7,037 nt of DNA from Lachnospiraceae bacterium (GTDB lineage: Bacteria > Bacillota > Clostridia > Lachnospirales > Lachnospiraceae). The stretch lies in the NCBI GenBank assembly GCA_017477005.1, contig JAFUXY010000453.1:1-7037 (forward strand), given 5' to 3'. Of the stretch, positions 1 to 6,140 are shown piece after piece (position 1 is the stretch's first letter; each line of letters starts with the position of its first letter). The notes below the pieces were generated by a model. The model saw nothing but the letters and a program-made list of their open reading frames with translations, made no database searches and was not told the DNA's origin. The position numbers and the translations under genes are program-made.

Positions 1-3
1 GTT

Positions 4-204
4 TCAAATATCGTCATGTCCGCTTCGCCCGCTTTCCGCCCAGATTTGCTCAAATTCTTCTGTATGTACACCCAATGATTGCAACTGAGCCTTTAGGAAT
101 TTTTCTTGATATTCTATCTCTTTGTCCCTGTTTTCTGAATATTTTATCCTCAGCAAATCCGCATATTCACCAATTCTTATATCTTTAAGAATCTCATTTT
201 CCAT
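4..204 (-). CDS. Small protein A, unknown function (divergent family member)
   Basis: This is a 66-residue, highly charged, probably helical soluble protein with no signal peptide or membrane segment. I do not recognise its function. The segment LKAQLQSLGV (about residues 37-46) resembles LKVLLQTLGV of small protein D (7 of 10 identical). It aligns without gaps to small protein C from the shared IR pair to the GV pair, but only 11 of 51 residues match. Unlike the others it runs about 11 residues past the family tail and ends in GHDDI. The start is the ATG at 204, with AGGA about 10 bases upstream, 14 bases after the metG stop. An in-frame TTG at 223-225 overlaps the end of metG and would add seven residues, but is less likely. 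Family membership is an inference from the tail; that the frame is coding is fairly safe given spacing and ribosome site. Confidence 0.7.
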   Translation of the reverse strand: MENEILKDIRIGEYADLLRIKYSENRDKEIEYQEKFLKAQLQSLGVHTEEFEQIWAESGRSGHDDI

Positions 205-218
205 ATTTTTTGAATCCT

Positions 219-2210
219 TTAGCAAATTTCCGCCCCGCTCGGCATTTCCTTCTCAGGAGTCATTAGCGACAGATTTCCGTCAGCATCCTCCGCACAGAGC
301 AGCATCCCTTCGGACAGAAGCCCCGCCATCTTTGCAGGCTTCAAATTCACCAACACCATCACTTTCTTGCCAACCATTTCCTCTGGAGAATAGTATTTCT
401 GAATACCGCTCAAAATTTGCTTCGTTTCACTGCCGATTTTCACTTGCGAACAAAGCAGCTTCTTCGATTTCTTCACCTTCTCACAAGCAACAATCTCCCC
501 TACAGCAAACTGCAGCTTGTCAAAATCCTCATAAGATATTTCCGGCTTCAAAGAGAACTCTATTTCCTCTGAATCCGTTTCATCCTTCTCTTCTTTGGCC
601 GAATCGTCTTCTACTGCTGCCTGCTGTACCTCTTGCAGCTTCTCAACCTCTTGCAAAACCTTTTCCAAATCCAACCGCTCAAACAAAATTTCCGGCTTTT
701 CCGTCACAGAATTACCATTTTGATAATGTCCAAATGTGTTTAATTCGTCAAACGGAGTTTCCTCTGCACCGAGCTGTTGCAAAATCTTTTGAGAAGTTTC
801 CGGCATAAAGCTCTTCAAAAGGCAGGCCTCCACACGAATTCCCTCTACCAAATTATAGAGTACCGTTGAAAGACGATCTTTTTTCGCCTCATCCTTGGCC
901 AACACCCACGGCTCAGTCTCATCAATATATTTATTCAATCGGCGAAATGCCGCAAAAATAGCCGATATAGAATCTGCCACTCGCAGCTCCTTCATCTTTT
1001 CGATACAGATGTCACGGGTTCCCTCAATCACCGATTTCAAATCTGCGTCTATTTCTTCCTGCCCGCCAAACTCGCCCTTGTCGCACACCACGCCCCCAAA
1101 ATATTTGTTTGACATAGCGATCGTGCGATTGACCAGATTACCAAGCGTATTAGCCAAATCTGAATTGATTCGTTCCACCAAAAGCTCCCACGAAATCACC
1201 CCGTCATTATCGAAAGGCATTTCATGCAGCACAAAATAACGCACCGCATCCACGCCAAACAGATTGACGAGATCATCCGCATAAATGACATTTCCTCTTG
1301 ATTTTGACATTTTCCCATCGGACTGAATCAACCAAGGATGGCCAAATACCTGCTTTGGCAGCGGCACATCGAGTGCCATCAAAAAAATAGGCCAATAGAT
1401 TGTATGGAAGCGAATAATATCCTTGCCGATCAAATGCAAATCCGCCGGCCAATACTTTTCAAACATTTCCGTAGAATGACCGTCAGCGTCATATCCGATG
1501 CCGGTAATATAATTCGTCAAAGCATCCAGCCACACATAGACCACATGCTTTGGATCAAAATCAACAGGAATCCCCCAGGAAAACGATGTCCGCGACACAC
1601 AGAGATCCTGCAAGCCCGGCAAAAGGAAATTGTTCATCATCTCATTTCTGCGAGAAACCGGCTGGATAAACTCAGGATGCGCATTGATATGATCAATCAA
1701 ACGGTCGACATACTTCGACATTTTGAAAAAATATGCCTCTTCGCTGGCTCGCTGCACCGGGCGTCCACAGTCTGGACACCTCCCATCCACCAACTGAGAC
1801 TCTGTCCAAAAGGATTCATCCGGCACGCAATACCATCCTTCGTAATTGCTTTTATAAATATCCCCCTTGTCATAAAGCTTCTTGAAAATCTTCTGAACCT
1901 GCTTCTCATGATCCTCATCCGTAGTCCGAATAAAACGATCATAGGATGAATTCATCAAGTCCCAAATCCGTTTGACCTCACCAGAAATGTTATCCACATA
2001 TTCCTTTGGCGAAATCCCCAGTTCTTTTGCTTTTTCTTCTATTTTTTGTCCATGTTCATCCGTACCCGTCTGAAAACGCACATCATAGCCTTCTTCCCTG
2101 CGAAAACGTGCGATCGCATCCGCAAGGACGATCTCATACGTGTTGCCGATATGTGGCTTTCCCGAAGTGTACGCAATTGCAGTGGTAATGTAATATCTTC
2201 CCTTATCCAT
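219..2210 (-). CDS. metG: Methionyl-tRNA synthetase with C-terminal tRNA-binding domain
   Basis: Class I cytosolic aminoacyl-tRNA synthetase that charges tRNA-Met with methionine using ATP; 663 residues, usual for the long bacterial form. The N-terminal Rossmann fold has the HIGH-type motif HIGN at residues 20-23, and KMSKS lies at 300-304. The zinc-knuckle region has C128, D131, C145 and C148, so the second ligand position of the first pair is Asp instead of Cys. A helical anticodon-binding region follows (about 340-500). An acidic, low-complexity linker (about 520-556) leads to an OB-fold tRNA-binding domain of the Trbp111/EMAP type (about 560-663), which in this family promotes dimerisation and tRNA binding. 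The ATG at 2210 follows a GAAGGAACAGG ribosome site. The gene sits 21 bases after small protein B and 14 bases before small protein A. No T-box leader is visible. Confidence 0.97.
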   Translation of the reverse strand: MDKGRYYITTAIAYTSGKPHIGNTYEIVLADAIARFRREEGYDVRFQTGTDEHGQKIEEKAKELGISPKEYVDNISGEVKRIWDLMNSSYDRFIRTTDEDHEKQVQKIFKKLYDKGDIYKSNYEGWYCVPDESFWTESQLVDGRCPDCGRPVQRASEEAYFFKMSKYVDRLIDHINAHPEFIQPVSRRNEMMNNFLLPGLQDLCVSRTSFSWGIPVDFDPKHVVYVWLDALTNYITGIGYDADGHSTEMFEKYWPADLHLIGKDIIRFHTIYWPIFLMALDVPLPKQVFGHPWLIQSDGKMSKSRGNVIYADDLVNLFGVDAVRYFVLHEMPFDNDGVISWELLVERINSDLANTLGNLVNRTIAMSNKYFGGVVCDKGEFGGQEEIDADLKSVIEGTRDICIEKMKELRVADSISAIFAAFRRLNKYIDETEPWVLAKDEAKKDRLSTVLYNLVEGIRVEACLLKSFMPETSQKILQQLGAEETPFDELNTFGHYQNGNSVTEKPEILFERLDLEKVLQEVEKLQEVQQAAVEDDSAKEEKDETDSEEIEFSLKPEISYEDFDKLQFAVGEIVACEKVKKSKKLLCSQVKIGSETKQILSGIQKYYSPEEMVGKKVMVLVNLKPAKMAGLLSEGMLLCAEDADGNLSLMTPEKEMPSGAEIC

Positions 2211-2231
2211 CCTGTTCCTTCTTCCTCACAC

Positions 2232-2423
2232 CTATTCCTTGATTTCATCTATGTCAGTCATATTGACCCCTGCTACTCCCAAAATGCTTTTCAATGCCTT
2301 ATATCTTTTTTTCAAATGCTCATAAGTCTCTGTCGCATTCTCTTTTCGAGCCAATTTCATAGATTCCTGTATATCCTTAAATTCTATCGTATCACGTTCT
2401 ACAATCTCAAGACTTATTGCCAT
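2232..2423 (-). CDS. Small protein B, unknown function (family with D and E)
   Basis: A 63-residue charged, helical-looking protein of unknown function. It aligns without gaps to small protein D over all 63 residues (29 identical by hand count) and to the first 53 residues of E (24 identical). Shared features are an initial MA, the segment KENATETYEHLKKRY (28-42 region), and the tail GVNMTDIDEIKE. Where D and E have T-L-G-V, B has V-A-G-V. By hand count 68 of 192 bases are G or C (35%), lower than the neighbouring metG by eye. The ribosome site AGGGAAG lies 5 bases before the ATG and overlaps the stop codon of the tail remnant at 2434-2480. The stop is 21 bases before metG, so the two are probably co-transcribed. 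No catalytic motif, cysteine pair or membrane segment is present. Confidence 0.85.
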   Translation of the reverse strand: MAISLEIVERDTIEFKDIQESMKLARKENATETYEHLKKRYKALKSILGVAGVNMTDIDEIKE

Positions 2424-2433
2424 TTTTTCTTCC

Positions 2434-2480
2434 CTATTCCTTTATCTCATCGATTTCTGCCATATTGACCCCTGCTACTC
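2434..2480 (-). pseudogene. Tail remnant R1 of a small protein B duplicate
   Basis: On the minus strand this encodes VAGVNMAEIDEIKE followed by TAG, matching the last 14 residues of small protein B at 12 positions. One codon upstream the same frame meets TGA (2482-2484), so only the tail survives. The remnant shares V-A-G-V-N-M with B, where D has T-L-G-V-N-L, so it is closest to B. Its first six bases in transcription order also serve, one base out of frame, as the final Glu codon and TAG stop of the zinc-ribbon gene. Its own stop lies in the ribosome site of B. Likely origin: tandem duplication of B, then a deletion joining the upstream copy to the zinc-ribbon gene (inference). Confidence 0.75.
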
Positions 2481-2846
2481 TTCATGCATAAACGCTCCAC
2501 ATTTCCCGCAATAGTCCGAATCCTGCGACACCTGCACCCCACAGCGAGGACAATGCCTGGCGCCCTTCTTGTTGGCCAGCTCCGCACGAAGGTCATCGAG
2601 CTCTTCCAACAGGTTCTTCACCTCCGTGAAGCTGTTCAGTCCACCCTCTTCCTCTCGTTCATCGTCCTTGTGTTCCATATAATATTTTTTTCCGAGCTCC
2701 ATATACAGCTCATTCAGATACCCCTCGCGAGTCCGTATTTCATAACGCAACTTCGCCCTCTCCGATAGATCTCCGGCTGCCTCCTTCACTTCTCGTCCCG
2801 CAAAAATCACCGCATCCTGTATCTTGTCAAAAAAATTGTTTTCCAT
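2475..2846 (-). CDS. Zinc-ribbon protein with N-terminal coiled-coil region
   Basis: A 123-residue cytosolic protein. The N-terminal half is helical and charged, beginning MENNFFDKI; residues about 38-93 are rich in Glu, Lys and Leu and likely form a coiled coil, interrupted by an acidic patch (DDEREEEGG). The C-terminus is a compact zinc ribbon with Cys at 99, 102, 113 and 116 (CxxC, ten residues, CxxC). Proteins of this layout are common and uncharacterised in Clostridia; a regulatory or scaffolding role is possible but not shown. The ATG at 2846 is chosen because GGGAGGG lies 5 bases upstream; the longer TTG start at 2867 would place that site inside the coding region. It follows small protein C by 17 bases. 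Its last codon and stop come from the repeat at 2434-2480, so its extreme C-terminus may be altered, although the ribbon itself is complete. Confidence 0.85.
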   Translation of the reverse strand: MENNFFDKIQDAVIFAGREVKEAAGDLSERAKLRYEIRTREGYLNELYMELGKKYYMEHKDDEREEEGGLNSFTEVKNLLEELDDLRAELANKKGARHCPRCGVQVSQDSDYCGKCGAFMHEE

Positions 2847-2851
2847 AGCTA

Positions 2852-2858
2852 CCCTCCC
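2852..2858 (-). promoter_or_regulatory. Ribosome binding site fixing the zinc-ribbon start
   Basis: GGGAGGG on the minus strand, 5 bases before the ATG at 2846. It decides between the ATG and the upstream in-frame TTG at 2865-2867, since with the TTG start these bases would encode Gly-Arg. Confidence 0.75.
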
Positions 2859-2863
2859 TTTTT

Positions 2864-3034
2864 TCAATCCAAACTCAGTTCTTGAAGATTCACCCCATAG
2901 GTTTCCAATTTCACTGCAGATTCCTTGATTTCATAATCCAGTACCTTGTTCTCCTGCCCTCCGTTATTTGCCTTGATCAATTGCAATCGGCAATAATTCC
3001 TTATTTCAATTGTCTTCATCTCTTCGATTGTCAT
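2864..3034 (-). CDS. Small protein C, unknown function, 56 residues
   Basis: A short open frame beginning MTIEEMKTIEIRNY and ending GVNLQELSLD, then TGA. The tail GVNLQEL matches GVNLSEL of small protein D at six of seven positions. The body (ENKVLDYEIKESAVKLETYGV) fits small protein A best, with DKEIEY facing NKVLDY and the same distance to the GV pair. It is charged and helical-looking, with one cysteine and an NNGG turn in the middle, and no membrane segment. A good ribosome site, GGGGAGA, lies 7 bases before the ATG. It starts 20 bases after the stop of D and ends 17 bases before the zinc-ribbon ATG, which fits a real operon gene. It was translated by hand from the minus strand. Function unknown; membership of the A/C branch is an inference from weak similarity. 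Confidence 0.72.
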   Translation of the reverse strand: MTIEEMKTIEIRNYCRLQLIKANNGGQENKVLDYEIKESAVKLETYGVNLQELSLD

Positions 3035-3054
3035 GACAAAATCTCCCCAATAAC

Positions 3055-3246
3055 CTATTCCTTGATCCTATCCAACTCCGACAAATTTACACCCAATGTC
3101 TGCAGCAAAACCTTCAGCTCTATGTACCTGTCTTTTAAGAGTTCATACGTCTTTTGGGCATTTTCTTCCTTTGCCGACTTCATTATTTTTTGCACACTAC
3201 TAAACTCATTGATTGCATCTTTAATTGTATCTGAACTATTTGCCAT
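3055..3246 (-). CDS. Small protein D, unknown function (best-preserved family member)
   Basis: A 63-residue charged, helical-looking protein beginning MANSSDTIKD and ending GVNLSELDRIKE. It matches small protein E at 31 of the first 53 residues without gaps, including RYIELKVLL and TLGV, and B at 29 of 63. Conserved positions include Ala25, Glu28, Ala30, Thr33, Leu37-Lys38, Arg40-Tyr41, Leu44-Lys45, Leu48 and Gly52-Val53; a heptad-like spacing of Leu/Ile/Val suggests a helix pair or an oligomer, which is an inference. The ATG at 3246 is chosen for its strong GGAGGTGA site 8 bases upstream; an in-frame start at 3306 would extend into the end of the antiporter gene and lacks family support. The antiporter stop is part of that ribosome site, so translation is probably coupled. 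Function unknown. Confidence 0.87.
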   Translation of the reverse strand: MANSSDTIKDAINEFSSVQKIMKSAKEENAQKTYELLKDRYIELKVLLQTLGVNLSELDRIKE

Positions 3247-3254
3247 ACCGTCCT

Positions 3255-3262
3255 TCACCTCC
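3255..3262 (-). promoter_or_regulatory. Ribosome binding site of small protein D, overlapping the antiporter stop
   Basis: GGAGGTGA, an almost complete anti-16S match, sits 8 bases before the ATG at 3246. Its last three bases are the TGA stop of the antiporter gene, so a ribosome finishing the antiporter lands on this site. It fixes the start of D and suggests translational coupling. Confidence 0.8.
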
Positions 3263-4193
3263 CAACAATATACACCATATACCCTGCATAGACCGCCACC
3301 ATGCAAGCCCCTTCAATACGGTTGATTTCCTTTCTCGTAATGCAAAACACCCACACAACAGCCGACACAATCAAAAGCACAAAGATATCCATGACATTAT
3401 CCTTTGCAAACGCAATCGGAGACAATGATGCGGCCACTCCCAAAATCAAAAGAATATTGAAGATATTCGATCCAATCACATTACCCACGGCCATATCAAT
3501 TTCGCCCTTCTTTGTCGCTACCAAAGAAGTCACAAATTCCGGAAGACTTGTCCCCAAAGCTACGATCGTCAAGCCAACCAACGTTTGAGATACGCCAAAG
3601 GCCAAAGCAATTGTAACAGCGCCATCTACAACCCAATCTCCTCCCAGCTTGATAGCGACAGCGCCTCCCACAATAAAAATCACACTCTTGAGAATAGAAA
3701 TTTCTTCTCCAGACTCCACTTCTTCTGTATTTTGATCCTTCCTCGCCGAAACAACCATCAAAGCCAAAAAAGCGACAAAAACTGCCAAAAACAGAATTCC
3801 ATCCAATTGAGACAAACTGCTCCCGGCGATTCCAAGCCCCAAAAGCATTGCCAAGCTTAGCATATAAATTGGATAATCCCGTTTCAGCGTTTCAACAGAC
3901 ACTGAAAGCGATCGGATAAAAGCACTTGCACCCAAAATAACCAGGATATTGAACAAATCCGAACCTACTACATTCGACACAGACAAGGAATTGTTGCCAG
4001 TCATAGAGGCAGATACACTGACTGAAAGCTCCGGAAGACTTGTTCCCATCGCAACAATCGTCATTCCTATGATCAATGTAGGTACAGACAGTTTTTTCGC
4101 TATAGCTGAACTTCCGTCTACAAAAAAATCCGCTCCTTTGATCAAAAAAACAAATCCAGCGAGCAGCTTACAAACTGCCAGTATTACATTCAT
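3255..4193 (-). CDS. Calcium/sodium antiporter, CaxA/YrbG type
   Basis: Inner-membrane cation exchanger of the CaCA family, 312 residues, a normal length for bacterial members with about ten membrane segments. The two inverted alpha repeats are clear. Alpha-1 carries GTSLPE at residues 50-55 and GSDLFN at 77-82; alpha-2 carries GTSLPE at 214-219 and GSNIFN at 241-246. The Glu residues of both GTSLPE motifs and the Asp/Asn residues of the second motifs form the ion site in this family. A charged cytoplasmic loop (about 150-168) separates the halves. Family members exchange Na+ for Ca2+; the true substrate here is not proven by sequence. The ATG at 4193 lies 6 bases after the PAP2 stop, and its GAGGAG ribosome site is within the last codons of PAP2, so coupling is likely. 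Small protein D follows after 8 bases. Confidence 0.95.
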   Translation of the reverse strand: MNVILAVCKLLAGFVFLIKGADFFVDGSSAIAKKLSVPTLIIGMTIVAMGTSLPELSVSVSASMTGNNSLSVSNVVGSDLFNILVILGASAFIRSLSVSVETLKRDYPIYMLSLAMLLGLGIAGSSLSQLDGILFLAVFVAFLALMVVSARKDQNTEEVESGEEISILKSVIFIVGGAVAIKLGGDWVVDGAVTIALAFGVSQTLVGLTIVALGTSLPEFVTSLVATKKGEIDMAVGNVIGSNIFNILLILGVAASLSPIAFAKDNVMDIFVLLIVSAVVWVFCITRKEINRIEGACMVAVYAGYMVYIVGR

Positions 4194-4199
4194 TGTGTT

Positions 4200-4757
4200 T
4201 CAATCTCCTCTTCTCTGCAAAACAGGTATTTTGAAGTCTGGATATTTTTTGTAAAAATCTTTCACCAATAATCCAGCCAAAAGACCGGAAACGATTCCGG
4301 TAAAAGCACCCACCAACACATCGGTGGGAAAATGTACGAATAAATACAGCCTGGACAAGCCAATCAAGGCCGCCAACAAAAAGGCCAGCATCCCCCAGCC
4401 CCTGCTATATTGAAAAATGGCTGTCGCTGATGCAAAAGAAAACGACGTATGGCCTGAAGGGAATGAAAAATCATCTGGTATATCCACCAACAATGGAACC
4501 GAAGGTTCGATCCAGCAAGGCCTGTCTCTCGCTACCATATGCTTCAGGATCATATTGCACAACAAATAAGAAAAGCAAAACGCACCCATACCAGTTAGAC
4601 CTATTCGTTTGTCTTTTGCAAACAAAAAGACAAGTAATATAAGGATAATCCAACCAATTCCCTTTTCACAGAACATGGTAAGTCCCAAAGCAATTTTATC
4701 CATCAAAGGTCCATGTAGTGTTTGAAACCAATGCAGCAAATCAAATTCCCAATCCAT
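4200..4757 (-). CDS. PAP2-family membrane phosphatase (undecaprenyl-diphosphatase-like)
   Basis: A 185-residue integral membrane phosphatase with several hydrophobic segments (about 34-47, 54-70, 105-117, 122-135 and 146-165). All three lipid-phosphatase motifs are intact: K72-x6-R79-P80; P100-S101-G102-H103; and S135-R136-x5-H142-x3-D146. H103 and H142 are the expected phospho-acceptor and nucleophile-activating histidines, with D146 completing the relay. Family members remove phosphate from lipid pyrophosphates or phosphates, often undecaprenyl pyrophosphate in wall synthesis (BcrC/YbjG style); phosphatidylglycerophosphate or another lipid phosphate is also possible. The ATG at 4757 follows AGGGAG by 7 bases. 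It lies 60 bases after tyrS and 6 before the antiporter. No function linking it to its neighbours is evident. Confidence 0.93.
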   Translation of the reverse strand: MDWEFDLLHWFQTLHGPLMDKIALGLTMFCEKGIGWIILILLVFLFAKDKRIGLTGMGAFCFSYLLCNMILKHMVARDRPCWIEPSVPLLVDIPDDFSFPSGHTSFSFASATAIFQYSRGWGMLAFLLAALIGLSRLYLFVHFPTDVLVGAFTGIVSGLLAGLLVKDFYKKYPDFKIPVLQRRGD

Positions 4758-4817
4758 ATCTCATCTCCCTGCATTATCCAATATTTCAAAATTTCGAAAG
4801 AAAAAACGATTCTTATT

Positions 4818-6038
4818 TCACGCAACAGTTACTTTTGTGAATTTTTTCTTTCCTCTCCGCAAAATGAATTCCTCTTCAAAATCCGCCTTTGAATAAACGG
4901 CTTTTGTGTCAGTAACTTTTTCTCCATTGACGGAAACTCCTCCCTGCTCCACGGCCCGGCGCGCTTCATTCCGCGAAGCACACAATCCCGCCGCCACCAA
5001 AAGCGGCAAGAGTCCTATTTGATCTTCCGAAAAATTTTCCTCTTTCAACTCCTGTGTCGGCATATTTTCTGAAGAGCCGCCAGCAAATACTGAAACAGCG
5101 GCCTTCTGCGCCTTCTTCGCTTCATCCTCTCCATGTACCAAACTGGTCAGCTCCAAAGCCAAGATTTCCTTTGCTTCATTTAGCTTTTGTCCCTCCCAGT
5201 CCTCCATTTTCGCCACTTCTTCCAAAGGCAAAAATGTCAGCATTTTGATACATTTTCGGACATCCGCGTCATTGACATTGCGCCAATATTGATAAAAATC
5301 ATAAGGAGAAGTCTTATCCGGATCCAACCATACGGCACCGGACTGTGTCTTTCCCATCTTTTTTCCTTCAGAATTCAAGAGAAGGCAAATCGTCATCGCA
5401 TAGGCGTCTTTTCCAAGTTTGCGACGAATCAGCTCCGTACCAGCGAGCATATTCGACCACTGATCATCCCCGCCAAACTGCATATTGCAGCCAAATTCTT
5501 GATATAGACGATAAAAATCATAGGCCTGCATGATCATATAGTTAAATTCGAAGAAGGAAAGCCCTCTTTCCATACGGTTTTTGTAACATTCCGCCGTCAG
5601 CATCCGATTGACTGAAAAATGAGTGCCCACTTCCCGCAAAAGTTCAATATAATTCAAATCCAACAGCCAGTCGGCATTGTTCACAATACGAGCCTTGTCT
5701 TCTCCAAATTCAATAAACCGCTCCATTTGCTTTTTGAAGCAGGAAATATTGTGATCGATTGTCTCTCGCGTCATCATTTGGCGCATATCGGTCCGACCGG
5801 AGGGATCGCCGATCATCCCAGTGCCGCCGCCCAACAAGGCAATTGGCTTGTTTCCTGCCTGCTGCAGCCGCTTCATCAGACAAAGCGCCATGAAATGTCC
5901 AACATGCAGGCTATCTGCAGTTGGATCAAAACCAATATAAAATGTGGCTTTTCCTTCATTGATAAGATCCCGGATCTCTGTCTCATCCGTCACCTGGGCA
6001 ATCAAGCCCCTCTCCTGCAATTCTTCAAAAATCTGCAT
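4818..6038 (-). CDS. tyrS: Tyrosyl-tRNA synthetase
   Basis: Class I synthetase that charges tRNA-Tyr with tyrosine; 406 residues, within the usual bacterial range. The HIGH-type motif is HVGH at residues 45-48 and the KMSKS-type motif is KMGKT at 227-231, which matches the KFGKT style of the E. coli-like TyrS branch. The tyrosine pocket signature is visible as YIGFDPTADSLHVGH and as the YDFYRLYQ and MQFGGDDQW segments (173-194). A C-terminal S4 RNA-binding domain occupies about 340-406 (LPLLVAAGLCASRNEARRAV and following). The ATG at 6038 has an AAGGAG site 8 bases upstream. The 102-base leader shows no T-box consensus or hairpin, unlike many Firmicute tyrS genes, so expression may depend on an upstream promoter. 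The gene is followed by PAP2 after 60 bases. Confidence 0.97.
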   Translation of the reverse strand: MQIFEELQERGLIAQVTDETEIRDLINEGKATFYIGFDPTADSLHVGHFMALCLMKRLQQAGNKPIALLGGGTGMIGDPSGRTDMRQMMTRETIDHNISCFKKQMERFIEFGEDKARIVNNADWLLDLNYIELLREVGTHFSVNRMLTAECYKNRMERGLSFFEFNYMIMQAYDFYRLYQEFGCNMQFGGDDQWSNMLAGTELIRRKLGKDAYAMTICLLLNSEGKKMGKTQSGAVWLDPDKTSPYDFYQYWRNVNDADVRKCIKMLTFLPLEEVAKMEDWEGQKLNEAKEILALELTSLVHGEDEAKKAQKAAVSVFAGGSSENMPTQELKEENFSEDQIGLLPLLVAAGLCASRNEARRAVEQGGVSVNGEKVTDTKAVYSKADFEEEFILRRGKKKFTKVTVA

Positions 6039-6087
6039 TTTTATTTCTCCTTTTATTGAGAATACAAAACTCTGTTGAAATAAGAAA

Positions 6088-6117
6088 CTTTTCCTTAAAA
6101 CGATCCAACTCAGATAG
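6088..6117 (-). pseudogene. Tail remnant R2 of the small-protein family
   Basis: In the gap between small protein E and tyrS, the minus strand reads LSELDRFKE followed by AAG where family members have TAG. This matches LSELDRIKE, the tail of small protein D (3055-3084), at eight of nine residues and 22 of 30 bases. The preceding codons (F-L-I) differ from G-V-N by one base each, and TGA interrupts the frame at 6130-6132. It is in a different frame from E. It appears to be a decayed copy of the family tail. Confidence 0.6.
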
Positions 6118-6140
6118 AATTAGAAATCTTCAATAAAATA

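Larger units (their letters stand above)
2232..2480 (-). repeat. 47-bp imperfect direct repeat, 202-bp period
   Basis: Positions 2232-2278 (the 3' end of small protein B) and 2434-2480 match at 41 of 47 bases, with the last 20 bases (2259-2278 and 2461-2480) identical. Read in the B frame, the six differences comprise three synonymous changes, one Asp/Glu exchange and two bases in one Thr/Ala codon. This is the pattern expected if both copies once evolved as protein-coding DNA. The spacing equals one small gene plus its spacer, as after a tandem duplication. Confidence 0.85.

Noticed and set aside
122..808. A 228-codon plus-strand open frame opposite metG
   Set aside because: It lies antisense to the conserved OB-fold and linker region of metG, has a Pro/Ser/Phe-rich composition typical of an antisense shadow, and shows no recognisable motif.
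2434..2463. A nine-residue open frame MAEIDEIKE within remnant R1, with GGGG upstream of its ATG
   Set aside because: It is better explained as the leftover C-terminus of a B duplicate; nothing supports independent translation.
2864..3246. C and D as a toxin-antitoxin pair
   Set aside because: The two adjacent small genes invite the idea, but neither has a known toxin or DNA-binding motif, and the same family occurs as single genes elsewhere in the window.
4758..4817. Terminator between tyrS and the PAP2 gene
   Set aside because: A short AT-rich TTTC/GAAA symmetry is present, but there is no GC-containing stem followed by a T run on the transcribed strand.
6080..6108. Possible tyrS promoter: TTGGAT, 17 bases, TCTTAT on the minus strand
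   Set aside because: Only 3 of 6 and 4 of 6 bases fit the sigma-A consensus, and the TTGGAT is explained by the Leu-Asp codons of tail remnant R2.
6039..6140. T-box riboswitch before tyrS
   Set aside because: The leader is only 102 bases, has no AGGGTGG-type T-box sequence and no terminator hairpin.
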